Shown here: piece by piece, positions 10,959 to 21,339 of the stretch | Numbering within the stretch: position 1 is the stretch's first letter | Layout of the letters: each line of letters opens with the position of its first letter | Source of the DNA: Costus lasius | Taxonomy: Eukaryota > Streptophyta > Magnoliopsida > Zingiberales > Costaceae | DNA: 64,000 nt | NCBI GenBank assembly: GCA_027563935.2 | Contig: JANVAS020000231.1 | Location: 12,790,001 to 12,854,000 of the forward strand | Reading direction: 5' to 3' | The notes under the pieces: model-generated | Database searches by the model: none | Told to the model about the DNA's origin: nothing | The model's input: only the letters and a program-made list of their open reading frames with translations | Made by a program: the position numbers and the translations under genes

Positions 10959-11030
10959 TGGACAGCTCAATGGTTAAAGGTACTTGCCTCGTGAGGGAAA
11001 AGTCGAGGGTTCGAATCTCACTGCAAATGA
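10955..11030 (+). other. tRNA-related (SINE-like) sequence
   Basis: An A-box-like AGCTCAATGGTTAA at about 10963 is followed 35-40 nt later by GAGGGTTCGAATC, a near-perfect B box. A CTTGCCTCGTGAGGG segment lies between them. The same segment recurs at about 10757 and, inverted, near 10735. A standard acceptor stem and CCA-compatible end are not apparent, so this is not annotated as a functional tRNA gene. Confidence 0.5.
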
Positions 11031-11055
11031 AATATTCATTCTGCTCCTTAAGAAT

Positions 11056-12510
11056 CTAAAGCTTCAAAATGTTGTCAGCATCACAACATGTTGTCTTGTT
11101 GTTCCATATCCATAGTCCAAGCTGCAAGTTAGAGGCACCTGCATTGAATTTCCTTTCTCGACCACATTCATTAATACATTTGCAATTAGGAATTCTAGCA
11201 TCTAAGTGACTTGGAATAATGAAATCAATATACTCAACTTCAATAAGTGTAAAGAGCAAAGCATGTTTGAGTTTATCATGTGCTGTTGATCCTAATGGTG
11301 GCTTAAGGGTATGGGTAGGAGGACCTAAAAGACAAGATTCAAGGATCATAGGGTCCTGGGAGAAATTTTCTAAATCTAGGGATGTTTCTAAGGGTTGACA
11401 CTTTGGATCTAGGTCAAGCTCAAAAGGTTCCAACTTAGGTTCAAAATCGGGTTCAAGAAGACCTATGGGTTTGGGTTCAATTTTAGGTTTTCTAATAGTA
11501 GTGCTAAGCTCAAGTTGAGAACCTGTGGGTATTGTCTCTTGAGTGGTTGACAGGTTGGCTACCTTAGGACTTTTGGGTTTAGACCTCTTGATCTTAATGT
11601 TGGGGTTATGACACCTTAAGATATAAGAATCATCTTGCCTTTGGTAATACCCATTGACATGATATAACCAAGGTTTTCCTAGATGGACATGATAAGTACC
11701 TTCTAGGGGTAAGACATCACACCAAACTTCTAATAGGAGGGTACCTAACAAAATAGGAATTAGGCACATATGGTTCACTAAGGTTTTGGTTCCATCATCC
11801 CTACTAATGGTGTAAGGGTGTAGGTTAGGCTCAATGGCAAGGCCAAATCTATCAATGGCACTAGGAGTTATGAAGTTGAAGCTTATGGATTCAGCTATGG
11901 CTACCTTACACATATTATCTTTCATTTTGATATAGGTATGGAAAAAATCTTTCCTAAAGGTGACCCTATATGTTGGGAGTCTCTCTAGGTTGTGGTTTTC
12001 CTCTTGAGTTTCACATGTCTCATCTGGATTTGTTTTAGTTTCTAAGGTAGGCTCTAAGATCTATTCTTTAAGTTTTAACCTTTGTTTGAATTCACCAGTT
12101 TGTTTAAGCAACATGTCAACAGGAGTAATGGGTTTAACATATATTGGTTCTTTGTCCCTAGGGTAAATTATTTGTTGCAAACAATTTTGAATAAAACTAT
12201 AACACCAAGGTTTGCTAAAATAATATCCTTGAAAATAATGCATAAATTCTTCCCCTAATAAAATGTCAAAACCATCTATACTCATCACATCACACCAAAT
12301 TGCAGTTTTGATATTGTCTAACTGAATGGGAACTAAACATTGAAAGTCAATTAAAGTTATAGTCCAATCTTCCCAAGTTATGACATAAGGGTTAACATGT
12401 TTCTACATGATAAGGCCAAATTGTTCAAGTGCATCAATAGATATAACATTAAACTTCACAGAATGATCAATAATAGTTCTACTATGATAGCCATTGCACA
12501 AGGTGTAAAG
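11056..12510 (-). pseudogene. Two tandem retropepsin-like segments of a gypsy element
   Basis: Minus-strand reading first gives (12510 downward) TLCNGYHSRTIID, KFNVIS, then WCDVMSIDGFDILLGEEF. After about 120 codons it gives CKVAIAES, FITPSAIDRFG, then WCDVLPLEGTYHVHLGKPW (11925 downward). Both follow the order of plant gypsy aspartic proteases: a D-[ST]-G loop, a VS-x(2-5)-LG segment, then CDV-x-[PM]-x-D-x-x-LLG-x-PW. In neither copy is the D-[ST]-G triad intact (DHS and AES). A long Pro/Glu/Lys-rich tail (residues about 130-215 of the lower ORF) links towards the missing RT. Stops separate the parts (for example near 12405 and 12061). Confidence 0.6.
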
Positions 12511-13337
12511 CAACTAGGCCTATGGGTGATTACCTTATAACCCCTATCAATTGTAAGTTCTCTATTAAGTATTAATTCCCATTGATGAAACTCACGCATG
12601 ATGTTAACAAGAAAATTAATAAGCTAGAAATGACTACTATTTAAGTGCAGTGCAGAAATAATATTCCAGCATGTAGAAAATAGTATATCATGGTGAATTG
12701 AAAACAATTGCAGCATATATATGTTCAGAAAAAATTTTTGCCAATTTTGATGTAGAAACAGGGCTGAAAACCATATTTTCAAACTCAGGAATCAAGTGCA
12801 GAATTCAGCGTATAGAGTATACCCTTATAGTTGCCTTCAACTGCAGTTTGATATAGATAATGTGCAGCGAGAGGTTAAAAACAAATCAGGAATCTTAGAA
12901 ATTTAATGGTCCATATGCTATAGAATTTGTAAAATTGAGAGTGGAGTATTAGGAAAACACATGCAGAATTTTAGGAGCTTTGCAAAATTTCATATGCAGC
13001 TTTTTTTTTTTTTTGCAGAATTATTATCAGTGTAAGCAAACTTTTTTTTTTTGGCAAATAAACTAGCAAATAGCTTAACTAACATGCAAACTCAATACCA
13101 AGAAACATGAAAGCATGTAATTTTTTTTCTAGCAAATTAACAAACATGCAAAAGCAAAAACAACTAAACATGAGAGCTTAAATTTATTTTATTTAAATGC
13201 AAACAAACTGCAACTAGCAAATAATACACAAACAACTAACCATGAATCACAAGCAAAAACTAAGAATGATTTTTATTTTTTTTATGCAAAGAGTGAAGCA
13301 AAGGATTGTGAGGGCAGACAAGAGTTGCCACTTGCCT
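12511..13337 (-). other. 5' leader of element A
   Basis: AT-rich sequence lies between the protease segments and the PBS, with several poly-T runs on the plus strand near 13000, 13040 and 13270. No gag-like coding sequence is recognisable, so gag has been lost or the element is non-autonomous. Confidence 0.45.
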
Positions 13338-13349
13338 GCTCTGATACCA
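13338..13349 (-). promoter_or_regulatory. Primer-binding site (tRNA-iMet type) of element A
   Basis: The minus strand reads TGGTATCAGAGC, complementary to the 3' end of plant initiator tRNA-Met. It sits six bases inside the LTR edge TGTAGGATGG that starts at 13356. This fixes the orientation of element A as minus and the LTR to the right as its 5' LTR. Confidence 0.85.
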
Positions 13350-13355
13350 AGCTAA

Positions 13356-14260
13356 TGTAGGATGGAGGCATGTGAAAATGCAACAAAAAAAATTCAATTA
13401 TTTATTTTTTTAGGAGTTTCAAAAAGAAATTAAATTGCAAGAAGCAACCAGAAACAATGCTACAAAGAATAATCGTTTATTAAAAGTAGTTATACGCATT
13501 AGGATCCAATGATCCAAAATTTAGTCTGATTAAATCAAGTAGTAGACCAAAAGTTGTTCTTTCCAGATATGTTAAAAATAAAGAGTCATAATATATCTGG
13601 TTTGTAGAGCATCCACAGAAATATGACTAGTCAGATTAGAGAAATAAACTAGTGCAGAAATGTATCATTCTTGAAAAGTTCATGTCTTCATTGATGGTCT
13701 GGTGACTCTATAATGTAATCAAGTTGTCTAAGAGATAGAACAAAGCATGATCTTCATGATTATGTCAAAGATCTGGGGTTATGTCGTGTCCAAGCACGCT
13801 AACTACCTGCAAAAAGAAGTCTAGTTAGATTATGGAATGAAACAAGTGCATAAGTTGATCAATCTTCAAATGGTGCTATGGTTTGCCGGTTGATTTGTTG
13901 AATCCTGATTTGACCCAACTGATCTACATGATGGAATAATGTTTGATCTTTCCAGTCATGCATAGATTGAAGATATTCATTTTCACGATTTCTTAAAATA
14001 CCTGCAACAAAAACACTAATCAGATTAGTTTATAAGAACAATTGTAGAGTCAATAAGAAATCAAAAGTTCCTAGGTCTCTTTGGTTGTTATGTTGAGTCT
14101 GGAATCGGCTCGACTGGTGTAAATGATAGAAGAAGCTATGCTCTTCCTAATCGTGCCAGAGATCTATACTTTTGCTGCACCGATCGCTTAAAATACCTGC
14201 ATGAACAAGCTTAATCAGATTAGCAAAGCAGGAAACTGGAGCAGGAAACATAAGGAGATC
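13356..14260 (-). mobile_element. 5' LTR of gypsy element A
   Basis: The LTR edge is TG at 13356, immediately outside the PBS. The far edge is unclear; the LTR could extend to about 15100. Inside 13600-14260 are three imperfect blocks that each pair an (AAT)CAGATTAG phrase with a GTGCCA(G/A)AGATC- or CATG-type phrase. One of these blocks is also seen at 9010-9200, supporting an LTR pair. Confidence 0.55.
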
Positions 14261-15159
14261 TGGAACAGGGGAGGTCACGCGAGTGGAGCAAGGGTCATCG
14301 CCAGATGGCCGGTGGTGCGTGGACTTGGAATCTGCTACAACTGGGAGTTGCTATGGTAGTGGGGATGATGTGGCCGGAATTTTGGGCCGAGTGGTGGCCG
14401 GTCGGAGGAGGACGACTTGGAAAGGCGGGACTAGGGCGGAGATAGGGGAACTGGTCTGTGTTTCGATTCCAGTGATCGGAGCGGTGGATGGGCAGATGCC
14501 GGCGGCTTTTGCTTTGTCTTGGCAAGGAGGAGTGATGACTGAAGTTTTGTGAGCATCAGACTGGTGGATCGTCGGTGGCGAACTCACAAACTTTTGAAAA
14601 AAAACCTGGAACTGTTGCGGCTGGGAGATTGAACTTGGGATGAAGAAGAGAATGGAGGAGAGGGGAAGAGGGGAGGAAGGGCTCGGCCCTAGAAGGAGAA
14701 GAAGAAGGAGAACATTCGATAGAAGAGGAAGATTATTAGAAAACTATTTCATTACTCAAATTCATCAAAATATGTCTGTTCGATTACAGTGTTGCCTGAG
14801 AGACATATATAATGTGAAGCTTAGAGACGTTGTTGCTGAACGTTGAGGTTTCCTTGCTAGGCGAATGAATGTGGCTACAAGGAGACGTTGCTATTTCCTT
14901 TCGTAGGTTGTTTCCATCTCTTGAGTGCTAGCATGAAGATGAGTGTTGGATGAGATCTGGTGCTTATTTGGAGTGGGCGCAAATGCAAGTTCTGATTTGT
15001 GCGTTGTAGCAACTTCTTCCTTACTGAGCTTGAGTTTCTTCAAGGTGTTGAAGTAGTTATTTTTCATTTATTGGGCTGGCTTTAGCACTGAGCTTGCTAG
15101 CGTATTCGAGAGCTTTCGGGCCTTTGACTAGGGTAGTCGTAGGCTCCATTTGTACCATC
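14261..15159. other. Unassigned, partly purine-rich segment
   Basis: A G/A-rich stretch (14640-14740) and several short open frames are present, but none resembles a protein. The segment may be the remainder of the element A LTR, or flanking DNA into which the chromovirus at 15160 was placed. Confidence 0.35.
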
Positions 15160-16225
15160 GTGGATTGTGCTCGTTGCCTCCATCATGCTCGTGGGAGAAG
15201 GGTAAGTGAAGAAGATGATACCACAATGGAAAAACACAATAGAATTCTGAAAACAGGCAAACCTGACACGCCGGAAGTGGTGGGATTTACTTCTTGCAAA
15301 GCTAAAGCTGTAAACCAACTTCTGAATCGAGGCACGGACCATGAATCTTACAAACGCTGAAGTTGAAGCACCGACTAAGACTTCTACAAACGCTGGAGGC
15401 ACTCATCTCACCAGGAGAACTCTACTCCTCTAGAGAACTGAAGATGAAACTAGCCCATCCTCCTCTTTTGAATAAGAGGGGAGGGAACAAGACAAAAGAG
15501 AAATCCTACAAACTACCAACTCTTGCAGCCCCAAAAGTGGTTAAGCTGCAGCTACAAGACAAGAGAAAACAAACTCCTATCAACTAAAGTGAAGCTTCTG
15601 TGCATGTCCTTTTGTTCCTCGTACAGGGGTGGTTGCGACGGCCATTAGACAAGCTCGGAACATGCTGCGACAAAGCAGCAAAATTTTAAAATCGTGGGCT
15701 GATTCATGACGGTCGAGGCTTGCTCTTCGACTGTGTTGTTGAGATGGTTATGGTACCCATCTTGGGCCGGGCCTTCAGAGGGTCAGGTTGCGAGGCCCAT
15801 GGGTTGAAGTACCTCGGTATGGACTAATAGTGGGCTAATAACTCCCATGTAGTGATCCGATGGTTGACTAGAGCATTGGAATTGCCGGATTATCACCTTG
15901 TTGGGCTCTTTTCGATCGCCTTGCGATGGAGGAATGTGGTATGGAGGGTGATGTACGTCAAAACGGGGTCTTCGGGGCAGAACTACAGCTTCAGGGGTGA
16001 TCACGGCCTGGCCATGATGCTGTTCACAGCTGTGATCAAATCTGCCGTAGTGATCACGGCCTGGCCATGATGGTGCTCACGGCCGTGACTGCATTTGCGT
16101 CTGAAATCACCGGTTTTTCCATTTTCCGCCAAGGTGATCACGGCCTGCCCATGATCATTTTCATAGCCGTGATTGGGGCCGCCAGATTTTGCCGAGCTGT
16201 TCACAGCCTGCCTGTGATAGCACAC
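15160..16225 (-). mobile_element. 3' LTR of the chromovirus-like element
   Basis: From about 15175 it matches 41560-42418 closely (GGAGAAGGGTA..., AAAAACACAATAGAATT, CTCCTCTAGAGAA). The part corresponding to 41236-41550 is absent, so it is truncated at its left. On the right it extends about 200 bp beyond the homologous part of the other LTR. This extension holds GATCACGGCCTGG words at 15999, 16052 and 16136, each followed by a CATGATG or CATGATC half. Confidence 0.75.
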
Positions 16226-16508
16226 ACGCTATCCAAGACATAGGCATTGGAGCCGATCCGCCACACCACCGCATAGGGCCCCATATAACGTAGCTAGAGC
16301 TTAAAATGTGCCCTGTTAGAAATATGCTCGAGGTGGATACGAACCCTCACCAACTCACCAACAGAGAAATAATGTGGCCTACTATTCTCGTTGGCCCTCA
16401 TTGCATTATGAGTGTTGCCTAAAAAGATACGATGCCAAACTTCATTGTGCAAGCTTGCTACATGATGGGCAAAGGAATATGCATGCTCGATGAGGTGGGA
16501 CTCCATGG
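16226..16508 (-). pseudogene. Chromovirus integrase C-terminal end
   Basis: On the minus strand this encodes the integrase tail with VGELVRVRIH, AHFKL and a GPYAVV (GPY/F) motif, then NAYVLD before running into the LTR. The homologous copy at 9208-9480 continues about 60 residues further, so this end has lost its last codons. It continues upstream at 37595 after removal of the nested element. Confidence 0.75.
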
Positions 16509-16513
16509 GAAGG
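16509..16513. repeat. Target site duplication GAAGG (left copy)
   Basis: GAAGG immediately precedes the LTR at 16514 and is repeated at 37590-37594 after the second LTR. The unoccupied paralogous site reads CCATGGGAAGGTCATACAAG at 9600-9619. Confidence 0.95.
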
Positions 16514-17985
16514 TGATACGCTCTGCAAGTGTATGGATTTATCGAAGTATTAAAAAGATTATCGTTCCCAACAAGGATTAGGCGGTTAAGTACTAACTCT
16601 TCAACTTGTTTGAATCTAGGCAGAACCAAATGATGGGTTGTGTTGAACTCTAAGTACGAGCAATATTAGAAACAATGTTAAGGGGGGTTTCAATTTCAGG
16701 AAGATCAGGATGTTAGGGTTTCAGCACACTAACAAATACGAATCAAGTAAAGGTAGCTCTTTGATTAGAAAATATTCATCATGAAATGAACTTTTCCTAA
16801 TGTACGGACTACCTCCTCCCGGAGTGTAATCCGGTATCGAATTACGTTAACTCCCTACTCTCGTGACAGTTAACGTAACTAGACCCCTTAAGTTCTATGA
16901 AAAGCATGTTAAATCCTTCAGATGAATCCAATATACTCTTGTGATTGGATTCGAAGGTTCGATTAAAATAGATCGGACGTTGCGATTCACCTCCCGGTAC
17001 TTCTCGCAACGCCTAATACGCAATTATACGTGGCCAGTGTATATTACGATCTAAACACAATTTCAATCAAATCATGACAAAATTATCATATAAAAGAGTG
17101 AGAATACAGATTAATTCGTAAATGTCAGCGGGCTAAACCCTTAATCCCGAAATAAGAGTCTACTCGCTCATGTTCTTAACAGAAAGCATGTTTATACAAT
17201 GAACAAGCACGAATCTTCTAAAAATCGCAAGAATTTCACTAAGACAACAATTAATTGGCATCCCCTCAATCTGATGACGAAGAAGAGTCGATCAATCTTG
17301 TCTTTTGTGTGGAATCTCGCCAGAATTTGCTCAAAAATTAGAAATTTGCCCTAGTCGCCGCCGCTGGTTGTCTTCAGCCAAAAAGCTCTCTTTTTGTTCC
17401 TCAAAAAATCTGATATTTTATAGCTTAACCGGTCCGGAACCCATCAAGGAGCGTTTCTGCAAAGTTTGGTTCAAATACGGTTCGAATCGGAAAAGAATCG
17501 AGTGAAAAACTCGTCGGGCGGACGTTTTCACTGTCCGTAATTTGTTCACGGCCATGGCTGTAAAAGTCTCTGTGTGTACAACTCTTTGTACATAGAAAGT
17601 TTCACGGACCGCGATGGATTCACGGCTTCACCTGTGAAAGTTTTTGTGCATTTCCATACTTAGCCGTTTTTCGCCCTTTGCTCGAACGCAAAATTACGGC
17701 CGACTTTACAATTTCGGGCACGGCCGTAAATATTGAATCTTCACCATTTTAGCTCCAAATTTGACGTGTAAGCTCGTGATCTCCTTGGGAATCATGCAGT
17801 GGCTTCAAAACTCATGAAATCCATCATTTTCATGCACTTTTACCTGCATTTTCAATAAAATCGAGAAAAGTGAAGATTCTGTGCCAAGTGAAGTAAAAAT
17901 ACCAATATTAGGACAAAATCATGCAATTAAGCCTAAAATATAGTATAAAATATAGGCAAAAATGTGGTGTAAATACAACGCATCA
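16514..17985 (-). mobile_element. 3' LTR of the pol-less Athila/Tat-like element
   Basis: It begins TGATACGCTCTGC and ends GCATCA on the plus strand. It is collinear with the 5' LTR at 36119-37589 with scattered substitutions. Between 17520 and 17740 it carries a cluster of TTCACGG, CACGGCCGTAA and TTACGGCC words. The U5 side (left) contains the GCAAGTGTA...GG phrase shared with other LTRs of the lineage. Confidence 0.93.
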
Positions 17986-19351
17986 AAATACCCTATACTT
18001 AGAATTTTGCTTATCCTCAAGCAATACATCGATATGTATAAAGAATGTAAAAATAAGGGGCACTCAATTGTTTCTTCATCAATAAAGTTCTTAGTCTACA
18101 TTTCAGGCTATCAACTTTTCATAACTTAATTAATTCAAGAGAGATCACAATAAAAATAAATCGTCAAGAATTTACAATCCAAGAAAGATAAAATTCACTA
18201 TTTATGTTATAATATTCATCCAACACATTTCTAGTATCTAATACATTCGAGCTTAATAAATCCTCTTTAATGAATAGATAGAGATTTTACTTCAAGTCAC
18301 TTGGTGAAACTATAGATAAGAGATTTTCAATGCAATTTGATCTTTAAACTGTTATGTGCAATAACATTATTTAAAGTACACAGCATAGCAGTATAATTTA
18401 ACTCATGGTTTCGGTCTTAAGTCAGCGGGGTCATCACTTATAGCCTACAGCTTTCTCTTTTTTCTCCATTTTTTTTATTCAGACTTCAACTCATGTCTTC
18501 GGTGCCACTGCCAATTTTTCGCAGTGCCAAGTAGAGGAGTCTCTCTCTTTTTTTTTTCAATCAATTAAAGAAAGCTGACCAGTGATAACTCATAACCTCA
18601 GATTGTACAACTATAGTAGTTGGTGTATCTCAAATTAGATATGTGTATCACCAAATTTCTATCCATAGAAATTTTCTATCACCCAAAGGAAGATAAATCA
18701 AACTTAAAGTACAAAATTACTATGCACATGTCGTTTGAATATATAACAAGCAATATATAAATTTTATCAATACTAGAATCGAACTTACTCAACAATTTAA
18801 GTTTACAAGAAATCTCAAAAATTTCCTAAATCATCAAGTTGAATGCCCAAAAAGTTTTCTAAGTTCAAAATTGAGGATAAAAACAATCCGGTGTATCTTT
18901 AAAAATCACAAACATTTAGAATTCATACCAATAAAGCTATGAAGGACTAGCAAAACATGAAAAACACCCAAGACTTAAATTGTTGCATGTGTATGAACAT
19001 TAAATCAATGAAGGATTTTAGAAAAAATTTTGCAAGAGTTCCCTTTGTAATATTGGCGAAACCCTGTACAATTATATCAAAAGAATGAAACATGACTCTG
19101 AAAAATCCGGAAAATATACCAAATCAAAGATATTCAAATTTTACACGGTAAACAAGTTTCAAATACTAAATACCGTCATGTTTCACTATCAAAATCTCAG
19201 TTTACCATTTTGAAGTTACTATTCACTTCAAATTCCAAAGCATATGTCAAAATCAATCTAAAATGCACAAATTCATCAACGCAGCATCAAAAACCATTAT
19301 AAAACATCCCAAACATATAGTGAACATCAAATATGTATAAAACCATCCCAT
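17986..19351 (-). other. 3' noncoding internal region and polypurine-tract side
   Basis: This lies between the downstream ORF and the 3' LTR. Adjacent to the LTR the minus strand reads AAGTATAGGGTATTTT, the likely priming tract, although it is a weak polypurine tract. The rest is AT-rich without ORFs. A comparable block is found at 52971-54170 in the second family member. Confidence 0.6.
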
Positions 19352-21038
19352 TGATGACACCAAAATTCATAGTATATTTTGTGTCATTTCATTTATCTTT
19401 TTGTGTCATATTTATGCCCTTTTGCTTGTATTTAAGCCTTATTTGTCAAATATTGCAGAATCTACACCATTTCTTATTTTTGATCATTTTTAGGTAAAAA
19501 ATACCATATTTTCATGGATTTTGGAAGATTTGAGCACACCAATGGATTCCAGACGTCGAAACGAAGCTACCCGCCAAATTTCAAATAAAAAACGAGCTTT
19601 CCAAACAAATTACGGCACTACCGTAAATTTGGGCAAAATCTTCATGGTGCCGTAATTTCAGAAAATTTTACCCAGAAAGTTTCTGAATTTTTGAAGAAAT
19701 TACGGTACTACCGTAATTTTTTTTATGGTACCGTAATCTGCACCCAGTTTCCCGATTTTTCTACCGCAAATTTAAAAAAACCATATCTTGAGATTTAGGG
19801 CACCAAATTGAGATCCAAAAGATTCTACGGACTCATCTCAATGAGGAGAAGATAAAGGCACCAAAATCCATAATTTTTTCGGAGAATCGAGGGAGTAATC
19901 GAGGGAGGCGTCCTTAGGATTTGGCCTCATGCCGAGAGGCATAGAGACTACCTCAGGCTGCGATTTTTACAAGGAAGCTTCACCTAGAGGAGGAGAGGAT
20001 ACTCCAGAAGTTTTAGAGTGAAAAGAGATCGATCGGAGGAGAAATCAACAAAAGAGCAGGCGCCGGCACTGTTCACACGCGAAATTATGGGCTATAATTT
20101 TCATTACAACCCTGTTTTGTAACTTTTCCTCTTCCCTTTCAATTTCTGATTATTCTAAACTATGGATTACAATATTTCTTCTTCCATGCTAGATTAATTT
20201 TCTTGTGGGACATGGGGGTGTAATTCCCTTAATTTCTTAATGACTAGACATTGATTATTTTTGTCATGATAATTTTGTTATGATAGTTCTGCTTATGTGA
20301 TGACTTTCCTTTAATTCTCCTTAGTTTTATAAATATCAGCATGTTTTAGAATTTTGCGAAATAGACTGAGAGGTTGTTTGTGAAATTTGGAACCCTAAAA
20401 ATCATTGAGTTTGGAACTTATCGTAAGAGATTAGGTTTGTTATTTGAATTCTGATTTTTAGTGATTTATTGCCATGTTGATTTTCTGATTCTTTGGATTG
20501 AGTTAATGTGTTAAGTTTGATTTGAAGTTGTAAGAGATTAAATTTCTGATCACCGGAGAACCTTAAGTAAAACTTGTGATGAGTTTTAGGATGCACGAGA
20601 GTGATCCTTGAGTTTCCATATGAGATGTTTAACTTAGAATTCGGATATACGAGAGTGATCCTTGAGTTCTTTGTTGATGGTTTACTTATTTTTAGCATTG
20701 GATAGATCTTGCACGAGAGTGAGGATTGGTCCTTTGTATAATTATCTGCGCGAGAGCGAGATGATCCTTTTATGAAGTAAATTAAATCTTTATCATGATA
20801 AAATTTGACTGACAATCTTTATTTCCTTCTAGTCAATAAAATTAAGGTGAATGATTCCCTAGTCCCAGTTTTCTTCTCTGATATTTTTTCGTGCACTTTT
20901 CGATCGTTTAATTGCATTAAATTTGATTTGCTTAGCTAGTGAGAAACGACTATTTGGTACTTAATACGTAGGTCTCTGTGGTTAGATATCTTTTTATTAC
21001 TTCGAAGTATCCGTGCACTTGCGGATTACAACACCCAT
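19347..21038 (+). mobile_element. Solo LTR with CCCAT duplication
   Basis: The LTR proper is 19352-21033 (1682 bp), starting TGATGACACC and ending ATTACAACA. CCCAT stands immediately outside both ends (19347-19351 and 21034-21038). There is no internal domain, PBS or second LTR, so it is the product of LTR-LTR recombination. Orientation is plus, judged from the GTGCACTTGCGG U5 phrase at 21012-21023, which matches the U5 of the host element's LTR. The word pairs TTACGGCACTACCGTAA (19611) and TTACGGTACTACCGTAA (19702) are nearly perfect palindromes. Confidence 0.93.
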
Positions 21039-21339
21039 CTACACCATGTTCAGCATCCTAAGGTCCAATATCATTTCATATGTACAATATCAACTCCAAT
21101 ATCCAACATCAAGTAAAATAGCAAAATGAATCATATAATATCCAGATACAACGCACACACACAAAGAAAACATAAAAGTGCTGTGTGTGGTCATAACGGC
21201 ATCAAGTCTACTAAATCCTGCTAGCAAATAGGATAGATGTGAGATATCATGGGTAATGTCAAAGAATAATGTTAAATGCATAATAATGAAATAGAGATAC
21301 TATTAGAGTCTATCAGTCCGTCTCTGTATGCTAGGAATC

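Noticed and set aside
10955..11030. Functional tRNA gene
   Set aside because: A- and B-box-like words are present, but I could not build a 7-bp acceptor stem or a standard anticodon loop. Repeated partial copies nearby indicate a SINE-type sequence.
14283..14552. An 89-codon open frame on the plus strand (with overlapping frames on the other strand)
   Set aside because: Composition is that of GC-rich LTR/flank DNA. No motif, no splice context, and equally long frames exist on the opposite strand at the same place.
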